From Pedobacter sp. PF22-3 (GTDB taxonomy: Bacteria > Bacteroidota > Bacteroidia > Sphingobacteriales > Sphingobacteriaceae), in NCBI RefSeq assembly GCF_026239555.1, contig NZ_JAPIVP010000013.1, positions 62,001 through 126,000 of the forward strand: DNA of 64,000 nt, read 5' to 3'. Under the pieces are notes generated by a model, which was not told where the DNA came from, ran no database searches, and saw only the letters and a list, made by a program, of their open reading frames with translations. How positions within the stretch are numbered: the first letter of the stretch is position 1; each line of letters opens with the position of its first letter. The position numbers and the translations under genes are program-made. Shown piece after piece: positions 43,256 to 51,684 of this stretch.

Positions 43256-43279
43256 AATCCCGATATAAATACCGGGATT
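43256..43279 (-). terminator. Terminator of the choice-of-anchor I gene
   Basis: AATCCCG and CGGGATT flank the loop ATATAAATAC; the minus strand ends in a T-run. The 19-base hairpin core is the same as that at 45168-45200. Confidence 0.8.
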
Positions 43280-43310
43280 AAACATAATAATTAATATAGG
43301 GATTGAGAGA

Positions 43311-44858
43311 CTATATTTTATCAGGTTGATAGAACCGAACGGTACCGTCTCCTTCATTTGAAACAATTAATAAACTTCTGCCATTCGGGCTATCTTTTGG
43401 TTTAACAAACATCAATCCTTCTGGTGCATCGCCAGTAGAGAATAGCTGAACAAATTTTGGCGCTGCAGGGGTGCTTACATCATAAATAGCTATCGCATCT
43501 GCACGTTCCAGGCCAATAAACGCCAGGGTTTGTCCGTTTACCTGGGCAACCGTTACACTTTCTACTTCAACACCTTTATTATCTGAGCGATCGTCATCAT
43601 ATTTACCAGCATCAATTACGTGTTGTTCAAGATCTTTCCCAATGTTGGCTACTAAAGTTCCGGTGTTTGCATTCAAAATACTCACACTTCTTCCTCCGGT
43701 TGAAAATAATTCCTGGTATATTTTGTTTGTACCAACCATGGTAAAACCAGCGGTATTGGTTACCGTAAGTCTTCCAAGGTTTGCATCTAACTGCAAAGTT
43801 GCAGCATTGGGGAACTTAACCGGATCCAAAATAAGATCCTTTACGCGAACCTCTTCTTTTGATTCTTTTGGTGTATAGTCCTGGCGGGTATCGCCTTCAT
43901 TGGCCAGCGCCAGATACGCTGCACCATTGGCCGTAAAACAGGAAATTGCATCTGGCAGGTAATAAGCTTTTATTGGCCACGTACCCAAAACTTTTTTACC
44001 ATCTTTATCGCTAACATCGAAAGCGTTTTCTGCCAGGCTAATATCTCTCGTGCCTAATGGAAAAATCTTGGTAATGGTTCCTGCTAAAATATCTACTTCG
44101 GCAACACCGTTGTTTTCTTGAAGCGTAACATAAGCTTTCTTAGAATCGCTGCTTACTGCAATGTATTCTGGCTCGATATCCTGGGTAAAACTGGCATTGT
44201 AACCATATATCCTGAAACCACCAGCCAGCAATGAAGCTTTTTGCGATTCAAAAGCTGAAAAATCTATTGTTTTTACCAAATAATTATCTTTGATACTGAT
44301 GATTGAAATGGTTCCTTTTGGATCTACCGTATAGGCCAGATTGGGCTCACCTTCATTAGCAGATAAAATGTAGTTGCCATCCGGACTAAAAGTTACCATA
44401 TCTGGCATAGCACCCACCGTAATTTTTTTAACTTCTGATAAATCTGAAGTTTTCAGTACCAAAATATCACCATTACCTTGTTTATCAGCCCCATCTAAAG
44501 CAATTGCCAATAAACCGTTATTTACTGCAACGCTATTAATACCAGCATTTGCTGCAAAGCTTAAAGTTTGCAATTTTGTAACAGCTGGATATTTGCTCAT
44601 GTCTACAACATCAACTTTGGTACCACCATCATTACTCACTACAAATAATCTTTTGGTTAAGGGATCGTAGGCGGAAATTTCAGAAGCGAATTCGCCACCT
44701 AAATCAATAGATGCAGTTTCTTTAAAGCTGTCGATTTTTTCTGGAACAATAGCTTCGACCGGAGGATCTACAATCGGATCATCGGTTGAATCTTTTTTGC
44801 AGGCAGCAAATGCCAACGACGCAATAAGGATTGCACCAAATAGTTTTTTACAATTCAT
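43311..44858 (-). CDS. Choice-of-anchor I beta-propeller lipoprotein
   Basis: A 515-residue lipoprotein. ATG 44858 opens the signal peptide (MNCKKLFGAILIASLAFAACKK, lipobox FAAC); an upstream start at 44897 would add 13 residues ahead of it. The mature protein is made of repeated beta-blades (PDMVTFSPDGNYILSANEGEP, a classic choice-of-anchor I motif, and further FSTGDAPEGLMF). Such proteins are cell-surface or periplasmic beta-propellers of mostly unknown function. No enzyme signature is seen. It is monocistronic with promoter and terminator. Confidence 0.88.
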   Translation of the reverse strand: MNCKKLFGAILIASLAFAACKKDSTDDPIVDPPVEAIVPEKIDSFKETASIDLGGEFASEISAYDPLTKRLFVVSNDGGTKVDVVDMSKYPAVTKLQTLSFAANAGINSVAVNNGLLAIALDGADKQGNGDILVLKTSDLSEVKKITVGAMPDMVTFSPDGNYILSANEGEPNLAYTVDPKGTISIISIKDNYLVKTIDFSAFESQKASLLAGGFRIYGYNASFTQDIEPEYIAVSSDSKKAYVTLQENNGVAEVDILAGTITKIFPLGTRDISLAENAFDVSDKDGKKVLGTWPIKAYYLPDAISCFTANGAAYLALANEGDTRQDYTPKESKEEVRVKDLILDPVKFPNAATLQLDANLGRLTVTNTAGFTMVGTNKIYQELFSTGGRSVSILNANTGTLVANIGKDLEQHVIDAGKYDDDRSDNKGVEVESVTVAQVNGQTLAFIGLERADAIAIYDVSTPAAPKFVQLFSTGDAPEGLMFVKPKDSPNGRSLLIVSNEGDGTVRFYQPDKI

Positions 44859-44880
44859 GGTTTGTTTAATATCTGAGCCG

Positions 44881-44888
44881 CAAAAATA
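44881..44888 (-). promoter_or_regulatory. -7 box of the choice-of-anchor I gene
   Basis: TATTTTTG on the minus strand (TAnnTTTG consensus), 22 bases before the ATG at 44858, giving a leader of about 15 bases. It supports the shorter start, since the longer frame would extend past this box. Confidence 0.5.
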
Positions 44889-44985
44889 GAAGTGCAAAAC
44901 GCTATTTTTCAGCCTGCGAACATTATCATTTGGTTAAGGAATTGTGAAGAAAAGACTAGAGCGGAAAGGGGAACGCAGAGCTGCC

Positions 44986-45089
44986 TTCATTTCGAGTATA
45001 GTGCAACGAAGTCGAGAACCCGGAGGCTCTGCACAGCTAAATCTGCCTAAATAGATCTCTCCATTTCACTGCGTTACAGTCGGGATGAC
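44986..45089. repeat. Family C palindromic intergenic repeat
   Basis: The left arm (TTCATTTCGAG, then GTGCAACGAAGTCGAGAACC) and right arm (AGATCTCTCCATTTCACTGC, then GTCGGGATGAC) are inverted relatives, with about 30 unpaired bases between them. The same arms are at 63431-63544 and, as a fragment, at 9095-9146. Confidence 0.75.
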
Positions 45090-45167
45090 GGTAACGCTGG
45101 GGTGGTTATCCCGTTAAACTTTTTTTATCATTAAAGCATTCTCGCAATGATGGAGAGGGACTAAAAC

Positions 45168-45200
45168 AAAAAAATCCCGATATAAATACCGGGATTTTTT
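45168..45200 (-). terminator. Terminator of lpdA
   Basis: AAAAATCCCG and CGGGATTTTT flank ATATAAATAC. Long T-runs on both strands make it bidirectional. Its core is identical to the hairpin at 43256-43279. Confidence 0.9.
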
Positions 45201-45234
45201 ATTCGTTTTGCCGAAACAAGTTCAGCTACTATTA

Positions 45235-46641
45235 TTAAATATGTATTGCTCTGTTATCAGTTGCAGCAAGAGCTGCTTCTTTTAACGCTTCGGTATAAGT
45301 TGGATGCGCATGGCAGGTACGGGCAATATCTTCAGCAGATGCGCGGAATTCCATTGCAATAACGGCTTCAGCAATCATATCTGCAGCACGCGGACCAATC
45401 ATGTGTACACCTAAAACCTCATCAGTTGCAGCATCAGCCAAAACTTTAATGAAACCATCGGTATCCATACTTGCTTTAGCACGTCCGCTGGCTTTGAATG
45501 GAAACGAACCTGCTTTATATTTTGTTCCTTTTTCTTTCAACTGCTCTTCGGTTAAACCTACAGAAGCCACTTCTGGCCAGGTATAAACCACTCCAGGGAT
45601 TAAGTTATAGTTAATATGTGGTTTCTGACCGGCAATGGTTTCGGCAACGTAAGTACCTTCATCTTCTGCTTTGTGTGCCAACATTGCACCAGTAATTACA
45701 TCTCCAATGGCATAAACACCAGCAACCGAAGTTTCTAAATGTTCATTTACAGGAACTTTTTTACCTCTTTCTTCTACTGTAATTCCTATTTTATCTAAAC
45801 CTAAACCTTCGGTATAAGCCGTACGACCAACAGCTACGATACAATAATCAGCGTCGAAATTTACGGCTTCACCCTTCGCATTTTCGGCAGTAACTGTTAC
45901 TGTTTTACCATTATTTGTAGCACCGGTAACTTTATGATTCATGAAGAATTCCATACCTAAGTTTTTCTTCAATACGCGTTGAAGTTCTTTACCTAAACTT
46001 GCATCCATTGTTGCAATGATGGATGGTAAAAACTCAATTACTGAAACTTTTGTACCTAAACGGGCGTAAACAGAACCTAACTCCAAACCGATAACACCGC
46101 CACCAATTACAACCATCGACTTTGGAACTTCTTTAATATTTAAAGCCTCTGTTGAGGTAATAATGCGTTTTTTATCGATTGGCAAAAATGGCAAGGCTGT
46201 AGGCTTGGAACCCGTAGCAATGATCACATTTTTAGCGGTTAAGGTCTCTGTAGAACCATCAGCCTTTGTGATTAAAACTGTGTTTTTATCTACAAATGAA
46301 CCAACGCCTTCATAAGAATCGATTTTATTTTTCTTGAATAAATAGGTAATACCGGCTGTATTTTGTGCAACAACATCGTCTTTACGGGCGATCATTTGTG
46401 GCATATTTACCTTAAGGCTTTTTAAATCGATACCGTGAGTAGTAAATGTATGAGCAGCGTTGTGAAAATGCTCTGATGAATCTAACAAAGCTTTTGATGG
46501 AATACAACCTACATTTAAGCAAGTACCTCCAAAAGTTTTATATTTTTCTACTACAGCAGTTTTTAAACCTAACTGAGCACAACGGATTGCGCCTACATAA
46601 CCGCCCGGCCCTGAACCGATAACAACGACATCGTATTGCAT
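45235..46641 (-). CDS. lpdA: Dihydrolipoyl dehydrogenase (E3)
   Basis: A 468-residue flavoprotein disulfide reductase. The FAD motif VVIGSGPGGYVGAIRCAQLG, the redox-active pair in GGTCLNVGCIPSK, the NAD motif VVIGGGVIGLELGSVYARLG and the C-terminal catalytic His-Glu (CHAHPTYTEALKE) are all present, and the length is typical. It reoxidises dihydrolipoamide of 2-oxo acid dehydrogenase and glycine-cleavage complexes in the cytoplasm, reducing NAD. It stands alone here, without E1/E2 genes, as is common for a shared E3. A -7 box lies 25 bases upstream. Confidence 0.96.
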   Translation of the reverse strand: MQYDVVVIGSGPGGYVGAIRCAQLGLKTAVVEKYKTFGGTCLNVGCIPSKALLDSSEHFHNAAHTFTTHGIDLKSLKVNMPQMIARKDDVVAQNTAGITYLFKKNKIDSYEGVGSFVDKNTVLITKADGSTETLTAKNVIIATGSKPTALPFLPIDKKRIITSTEALNIKEVPKSMVVIGGGVIGLELGSVYARLGTKVSVIEFLPSIIATMDASLGKELQRVLKKNLGMEFFMNHKVTGATNNGKTVTVTAENAKGEAVNFDADYCIVAVGRTAYTEGLGLDKIGITVEERGKKVPVNEHLETSVAGVYAIGDVITGAMLAHKAEDEGTYVAETIAGQKPHINYNLIPGVVYTWPEVASVGLTEEQLKEKGTKYKAGSFPFKASGRAKASMDTDGFIKVLADAATDEVLGVHMIGPRAADMIAEAVIAMEFRASAEDIARTCHAHPTYTEALKEAALAATDNRAIHI

Positions 46642-46665
46642 AATTTCTTAAGTAATTTAATTAGC

Positions 46666-46673
46666 CAAATGTA
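46666..46673 (-). promoter_or_regulatory. -7 box of lpdA
   Basis: TACATTTG on the minus strand matches TAnnTTTG, 25 bases before the ATG. The following 337 bases to 47010 hold a low-complexity tract with ACTATTGACCAATAAACGAT (about 46979-46998) and no gene. Confidence 0.5.
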
Positions 46674-47010
46674 TGTAAAAAAGGCGAAAAGCTAAAAGTA
46701 GAATAGGCAATAGTATTGTCATTCCTGCCATCCGTACGGTTCATGAACCCATAGCCAGAACAAATGCGCTAATACTGGTGTCGGAATAGCATGATCCCAA
46801 AAAATTCAATGGCTATAAGTTGCTGAGCAAAAAAACATTTTACTTTAAGACCATAAAATATAGGATTCGTTCCAGTACACAAATAAATAACTTAAACTAA
46901 GTCTTTGAGGTTTTGCGGTGATCAACCAATAATTTGATTAGCCACAAAGAATTGAGAATTGAACTACTGACTAATGAACTATTGACCAATAAACGATTGA
47001 CGAATAAACC

Positions 47011-47367
47011 CTAAGCCTCTTGCCCAAAGGTCAGTAAATTGCTATCCGGATCGAGCATGGAAAACTCTCTCTGCCCCCAGGGTTTTGTTTGCAAATGCCC
47101 ATTTGGGTGAATGCTTTGTTTGGTATCCAGCATAGAATTGTACAAACCTTCTATATCATCCGTACGGACGTAAACCTGTCCGTAGTTTTCTTTCGGATCA
47201 AGTGCTTCAAATAAAAAAAAGTGAATCTGAATATGGTCTTTTTTAACCATTAGGTAATCCTTGAAGTTTTCTGCGCCAATGTCTTTAAATCCTAATTTAT
47301 TTACATAAAAATCTTTGGTGATTTCTTTATCACGCATTGGAAGTTTTGGGTTGATCTCTGTCAGCAT
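47011..47367 (-). CDS. VOC-family protein (bleomycin-resistance-like)
   Basis: A 118-residue protein. I choose ATG 47367 (MLTEINPKLPMRDKEITKDFY), where the family's first beta strand begins; the frame extends to 47412 but with unrelated residues. Two beta-alpha-beta-beta-beta modules are visible. The metal-ligand positions are an H in QIHFFLFEA and an E in QREFSMLDPDSNLLTF. This layout resembles bleomycin-binding proteins and small glyoxalase-like enzymes. It follows a Crp/Fnr remnant by 65 bases. Substrate unknown. Confidence 0.85.
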   Translation of the reverse strand: MLTEINPKLPMRDKEITKDFYVNKLGFKDIGAENFKDYLMVKKDHIQIHFFLFEALDPKENYGQVYVRTDDIEGLYNSMLDTKQSIHPNGHLQTKPWGQREFSMLDPDSNLLTFGQEA

Positions 47368-47431
47368 ATTTTTTTTTATTTCAAAAATGAGCAATTTTTT
47401 CAAAAGCAGCACCTGATCGAAATCAGGAAAT

Positions 47432-47536
47432 TCAATAGTTTGCCCTAACCCTGCTTAATGTTTCTGGAGTTATTTTAAGATACGAAGCGATTAGTTTAAC
47501 TGGAAAAACCTGTAAAATAATGGGATGAAAATGTTC
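47432..47536 (-). pseudogene. C-terminal remnant of a Crp/Fnr-family regulator
   Basis: A 34-codon minus-strand frame ending in TGA at 47432-47434 reads EHFHPIILQVFPVK and then LIASYLKITPETLSRVRANY. The second part is the recognition helix-turn-helix of Crp/Fnr-like regulators (compare IASYLGITPETLSRIR). No cyclic-nucleotide domain, start codon or upstream extension remains: the preceding frame is blocked. It is a relic of a deleted gene. Confidence 0.65.
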
Positions 47537-47605
47537 CTACACCTGCTAAAATTTCCTGAGCTGACATTATAAACTAAATTATTCGGAAGATAGAATATCA
47601 AGCAA

Positions 47606-48214
47606 TTATTGATAAGCTATTTTTCTGGTGATTAAATAAGCAACAATTATGTTTGGAATCCAGCATAACCAGGCAACAACCAGGTACGCTTTTATAAAAT
47701 CGCCATACATTATTGTCAAAATGGGCAGCCAAATCCTTAATGTTACCGCAGCAAAACAGGCGGCATAACTATAAACCATCATTTTTTGATGTGCTGCAAT
47801 TTCTCCGTGTTTAATGTATAAATAAGCTTTTAAAGTAGTGTAAAACCAAAGGGTGCCCAAACAAATAAATCCTGCGGAAGAAATCCACCCGCCTGTAGCA
47901 AAAAAAGCAACATAAATGCCTGCTAATGCACTGAGCAGTACGGCAACTATATAAACTTTACCCAATTTCCGGTGTAATGCCATTCGTTTATTTCTCATTT
48001 TAGGACTAAATTGTGTCCAACCGATAAATAAAGCGATTCCTCCTAAAATAATATGCGTGTAAAAGCCAATGTTCCAGCAAGTGTTGCTCAACAACTCAAC
48101 CGACTTTGAACTTAATAATCCAAATTTTCTATTGGTTAAAAAGTAAATCGTTGGATAAAGTCCAATCAGCAATGCGAAAGTTGCAAATAAAATCCATAAT
48201 CCTTTTTTTACCAT
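47606..48214 (-). CDS. DUF2306 membrane protein
   Basis: A 202-residue protein with five to six transmembrane segments. Conserved features of DUF2306 are visible: HIILGGIALFIGWTQF, HRKLGKVYIVAVLLS and AYLYIKHGEIAAHQKMMVYS. The family has several histidines at membrane borders and its function is unknown. It precedes a HAD phosphatase gene by 42 bases in reading order of the minus strand reversed, so both belong to the same strand group. Confidence 0.85.
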   Translation of the reverse strand: MVKKGLWILFATFALLIGLYPTIYFLTNRKFGLLSSKSVELLSNTCWNIGFYTHIILGGIALFIGWTQFSPKMRNKRMALHRKLGKVYIVAVLLSALAGIYVAFFATGGWISSAGFICLGTLWFYTTLKAYLYIKHGEIAAHQKMMVYSYAACFAAVTLRIWLPILTIMYGDFIKAYLVVAWLCWIPNIIVAYLITRKIAYQ

Positions 48215-48256
48215 ACTGAGCGTCCTGTTAATACTAAGCTAGTTAATTTTCAATAA

Positions 48257-48922
48257 CTAAATCAGTTCTTTTTGTAACATAAATGTTTTGGCGTTGGCAA
48301 AACTGAGGAACAGTTCATCTGCTATTTTTAATTTTTGGTGTGCCCGCACATTACTTTGTATAGCATAACAGGTAATACCAGCAGCCATAGCCGATTTAAC
48401 CCCATTTAGGGTATCTTCAAAAACGATGCATTCTTCTTTGTCCAAACCCAGGCGTTCTACACAAAGGTTATAACTCTCGGGATCGGGTTTTGATTTGCTT
48501 ACATCTGTACGGGTAATAAACAGACTGAAATATTTGGCCAGACCATTGCGCTCGAAAACAGCTTCAACATCAATCTTCGGACTGGCGGTGACCACTGCAA
48601 GCGTAAGTCCTTTTTCGTAAGCAAACTGTACAAATTCTAAGGCATGTGGCATTAGTTCTATATCAGTTGTTCTAAAACCTTCAAAAGTTATCTTTTCTCT
48701 TCTCTCAATAAAGTTTGCTAAATCTTCATCAATTTTATAGCGGTATAAAATGGTTTTTGCATTTTTCGGTAGCGGAATCCCCGCATAATTACTTAGCCAA
48801 TCCTTAAATTCGATATGCACATTATAGGGTGCTAAAAAGGTATTCCAACAATCGAAATGAAACTTTTCAGAATCAATCAATGTACCATCTAAATCGAAAA
48901 GCAGGGCTTTTATTTTACTCAT
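48257..48922 (-). CDS. HAD-superfamily phosphatase (beta-PGM / phosphoglycolate-phosphatase-like)
   Basis: A 221-residue HAD hydrolase. Motif I is LFDLDGTLIDSE (nucleophile D11 and acid D13), motif II is VVTASPK, motif III the Lys in SKPDPESY and motif IV FEDTLNGVKSAMAAG. The helical cap between motifs I and II (about residues 20-85) is that of subfamily I. It dephosphorylates, or isomerises, a small sugar phosphate in the cytoplasm; the exact substrate cannot be assigned. It lies 23 bases after the phytase-like lipoprotein gene on the same strand, suggesting a shared transcript. Confidence 0.92.
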   Translation of the reverse strand: MSKIKALLFDLDGTLIDSEKFHFDCWNTFLAPYNVHIEFKDWLSNYAGIPLPKNAKTILYRYKIDEDLANFIERREKITFEGFRTTDIELMPHALEFVQFAYEKGLTLAVVTASPKIDVEAVFERNGLAKYFSLFITRTDVSKSKPDPESYNLCVERLGLDKEECIVFEDTLNGVKSAMAAGITCYAIQSNVRAHQKLKIADELFLSFANAKTFMLQKELI

Positions 48923-48945
48923 TATAAATTTTTAACTGATTTGGT

Positions 48946-50106
48946 TTATGGAACAATCTCGAAAAGGAAAAACTGTTGCACCTGAGATTTACCAAAATTA
49001 TTATCTACACAAAATATCAAAGAATGGTGTCCGTTGGCAAGTTTTGGCCCAAACGTTACACCTTCAAAATTATCGATGTGCCTGTTTAAGGTATCAAAAT
49101 CGAAAAGTAGTTTTTTGCTGAGTGGCTTAGGCAGGTTTTTCGCAAAAGATGCATTATTGATTTCATTTTCTGCACCATTGAGATCAACCAGGTAAAGTTT
49201 TAAAAAAGTATGGTCATCGTGCCCTTTTGCCCAGGCCCGCTCCATTACCAAAAGCGTATGATGGTTAATGGCCAGTATTTCGGAAATTCCATTCACATTC
49301 CAGTCATTATCCACAGTAGGTTTAACAGGTAAGGCGCCAAGGTTATAAGCATATTGTGCAACATTCTTTTTAGTCGCCACATCAAACTTTAAAATTCGTG
49401 TTAGAGCTTTATCATATTCAAAAGCAGCTTGCAGACCATCCTGGTAAAGTGGCTCCTCCAAGCTGGCATATAACGTTTTGTAATCATCCGCATAAGTTAA
49501 TCCCTCAAATAAAGCATTTTTTCGTGCACCGCTCTCTGTTTTGGTAAAGTGAAAACCTTCTGGCAGCGGAATGGTGTCTAAAAATTTTCCAATTGTAGAT
49601 ATAAAAGTTAAACTGGGTTGAACAATGGTCGTATCACCATTTTTAAATAACCTTTCGCCTTCGCTGCTCCAGATCAGTTGATTGGTAATTGGATTATAAC
49701 GAACAGACTCTCCATCTGGCTTCACACTTTTATCGGTCCCATATTTGGGATATTCTTTTCCGTTTTCCTGTAAAAGAAAAGTAACTCCTGTAATCCGGAT
49801 GCTATCGATTTTATTTTCTTTGAGATCAATCTTTGCGGTGTAAATCCTTGCCGGGCTAAATTGCGAAGGATCATCACTGATCATATAATACTGGTTCTGT
49901 TTTATATCATAATCAATACCTGATAAACCACCAACAACCGTATTTTGAAAAACAGGGTTTAAGGGCATAACGTATTCATCCAGAAACCTGACAGCTGAAA
50001 CACTTGTCTCATCTGGCTTAACCGCAGCATGTTTAGCTACTGAACAGGAAGATAAAACAACAACGAAAAGAGCATAAATAATGAAAGATGATCCTATAGG
50101 TTTCAA
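48946..50106 (-). CDS. Phytase-like / esterase-like lipoprotein
   Basis: A 386-residue lipoprotein (signal peptide with lipobox LSSC, Cys21). The mature part fits the phytase-like beta-propeller domain, with VVGGLSGIDYDIKQNQYYMI at its start, EGLTYADDYKTLYASLEEPL in the middle and FEGVTFGPKLANGHHSLIF near the end, all typical of the esterase-like activity of phytase family. The family has acidic clusters for calcium and often removes phosphate or cleaves esters in the periplasm. It heads a minus-strand group with the HAD phosphatase, which may act on the product; this is inference. Confidence 0.85.
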   Translation of the reverse strand: MKPIGSSFIIYALFVVVLSSCSVAKHAAVKPDETSVSAVRFLDEYVMPLNPVFQNTVVGGLSGIDYDIKQNQYYMISDDPSQFSPARIYTAKIDLKENKIDSIRITGVTFLLQENGKEYPKYGTDKSVKPDGESVRYNPITNQLIWSSEGERLFKNGDTTIVQPSLTFISTIGKFLDTIPLPEGFHFTKTESGARKNALFEGLTYADDYKTLYASLEEPLYQDGLQAAFEYDKALTRILKFDVATKKNVAQYAYNLGALPVKPTVDNDWNVNGISEILAINHHTLLVMERAWAKGHDDHTFLKLYLVDLNGAENEINNASFAKNLPKPLSKKLLFDFDTLNRHIDNFEGVTFGPKLANGHHSLIFCVDNNFGKSQVQQFFLFEIVP

Positions 50107-50541
50107 ATCGAAATATTTAGACTGTAAAAATATAGTTTTTTTGGACGGCTTGGGCTCAAGTTATGCTGAATTATTTTAGGGAGCCTAGTAGGAAGAGTTC
50201 TTTTATGTGCTGTTAGATTTTACCATTTAACAGGCGTCAATGCTAATTTAGCTTCCTTTAATTAATCTTTTTTGCAACGAAGACAATCGGAGGTAACATC
50301 CAATTACACATTTATTTAGCTTGATTAAGTATCGAAGCCGGATTATTGGCAAATCTTTCACCAGTTCCTTCGCTGTGGCGCTACCATTGCCGTTATTGTC
50401 CATTATTTTTATATTATCCCTAGGGATGACATTTTGGGACATCTTTCTGAATGTAATGAAAAATCTTCAACGAACAACAGCCAGATGGTAACATCTGGCT
50501 GCACATGTAAAATAACAAGTACTTAATTTGGTTGAATCACC
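50107..50541. other. Intergenic stretch without a convincing gene
   Basis: A 64-codon minus-strand frame at 50248-50442 is open but lacks homology that I recognise and any neighbouring support. A hairpin AGCCAGATG / CATCTGGCT (50479-50500, 4-base loop GTAA) follows the next gene's stop and may be its terminator, although no T-run follows. Confidence 0.5.
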
Positions 50542-51372
50542 TTAAAACAGCTTACCAATTACACGGTAAGTAATATTTGTTCCATCAACTACCTCTTCAT
50601 AATAAACATCATCAGGCGAAACAAAATATTTTTCGTTTTTAATGGTCACCTCTCTGCATCCCTCAGGCAACTGGTTAATAATATCACCAATGTTATGCGT
50701 ATCGGCAGAACCATCTGTGGTATTTAAAACGCCGTCTTTGCCAGCCACTATATATACCGTTTTACCATCGGCATTTTCTTTTTGGGTATAATAAACACCT
50801 TTGTATTCGTAATAGTCAATTCCGTTAATGGTTACCCGGTTTGCGTCAGAGGGTAATTTTGGAACTTCAGCGCCAACGGGCGGTGTTACCACTTCATATT
50901 GATTATTATTTTGTTGATAAAACAATCCGCCGGAATAATAAAATTGGGTTGGGCCATACCAGAATGGATAATAGCCGTATGGCAACACACTAATCCTAAC
51001 ACCTAAAAAAGGTCTGTAAAAACTGTAATAACTATAGTAAGGTCTGTAATAAGGCCTTCCGAAACCAAATCTGGAACCATAGTATGGCCTGCCATATCCC
51101 CCGCGATAACCCGGCCTGTAATAACTATAACTTGATCTGCTGGAACGGATACTAGTAGAAGAAAAACTACTTCTGCCTGGCCCGCGCATAGTGGGCTGAT
51201 GAGAAAACCCACCACCTCTTGATGAGCCCATTGAGCCTGATCTGCCACCGCCGAAAGAGGCACCACCACCGCCCCTACTTGGCCGCTGTGCAGAAGCACT
51301 TTCGATACTCCAGGTTGTGATCATCACTGCTGCAGCGAAAACAACCAATGCTTTATTTATTAACCTGTTCAT
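50542..51372 (-). CDS. DUF6515-like exported protein with Arg/Gly/Tyr-rich N-terminus
   Basis: A 276-residue protein with a signal peptide (about 1-28, ending SASA). Residues 30-125 are a low-complexity Arg/Gly/Ser/Tyr-rich region (SRGGGGASFGGGRSGS and YYRPYYSYYSFYRPF). A short hydrophobic stretch and a folded C-terminal domain follow, with repeated NGIDYYEYKGVYYT and YFVSPDDVYYEEV units. This combination, an Arg/Gly-rich head with DY-Y-G-VYY repeats, is known from Bacteroidota proteins of unknown function (DUF6515). Probable localisation is periplasm or outer surface. It stands alone. Confidence 0.8.
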   Translation of the reverse strand: MNRLINKALVVFAAAVMITTWSIESASAQRPSRGGGGASFGGGRSGSMGSSRGGGFSHQPTMRGPGRSSFSSTSIRSSRSSYSYYRPGYRGGYGRPYYGSRFGFGRPYYRPYYSYYSFYRPFLGVRISVLPYGYYPFWYGPTQFYYSGGLFYQQNNNQYEVVTPPVGAEVPKLPSDANRVTINGIDYYEYKGVYYTQKENADGKTVYIVAGKDGVLNTTDGSADTHNIGDIINQLPEGCREVTIKNEKYFVSPDDVYYEEVVDGTNITYRVIGKLF

Positions 51373-51684
51373 TGTTTTTTGTTTAAGTCAATTATCTATC
51401 AGACGGTAAAAACGCTTAAAAGATTATCCTCTAATAAAATTTAACTAAATTTTGATAAATCAATGACGAATAGTGGATTATTAGCCCAAAAAACATGCAT
51501 CTGAACCGATAAAACACCTTGCCTATTAACAATTCAATTAGCCACCATCATCTCTATTCCATTTTCCATCATACATCTTCCATCATCCCTCATTCTACAT
51601 GCTAACAAACCTTTTACGCGCTATATTTTTCTTATCAATTGTTAATCACCTATATTTAAATTTTATTCCTAAAAACCAGCTTAA
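51373..51684. other. Gene-free intergenic stretch
   Basis: It holds a pyrimidine-rich low-complexity tract (CCATTTTCCATCATACATCT, then TCCATCATCCCTC, about 51558-51596) and the divergent upstream regions of the DUF6515-like gene and the CocE hydrolase. No gene or clear consensus promoter is seen. Confidence 0.5.

Noticed and set aside
50248..50442. 64-codon minus-strand frame
   Set aside because: Not recognised, no neighbour or signal peptide, and the composition changes midway. It may be a decayed fragment. Kept as unsupported.
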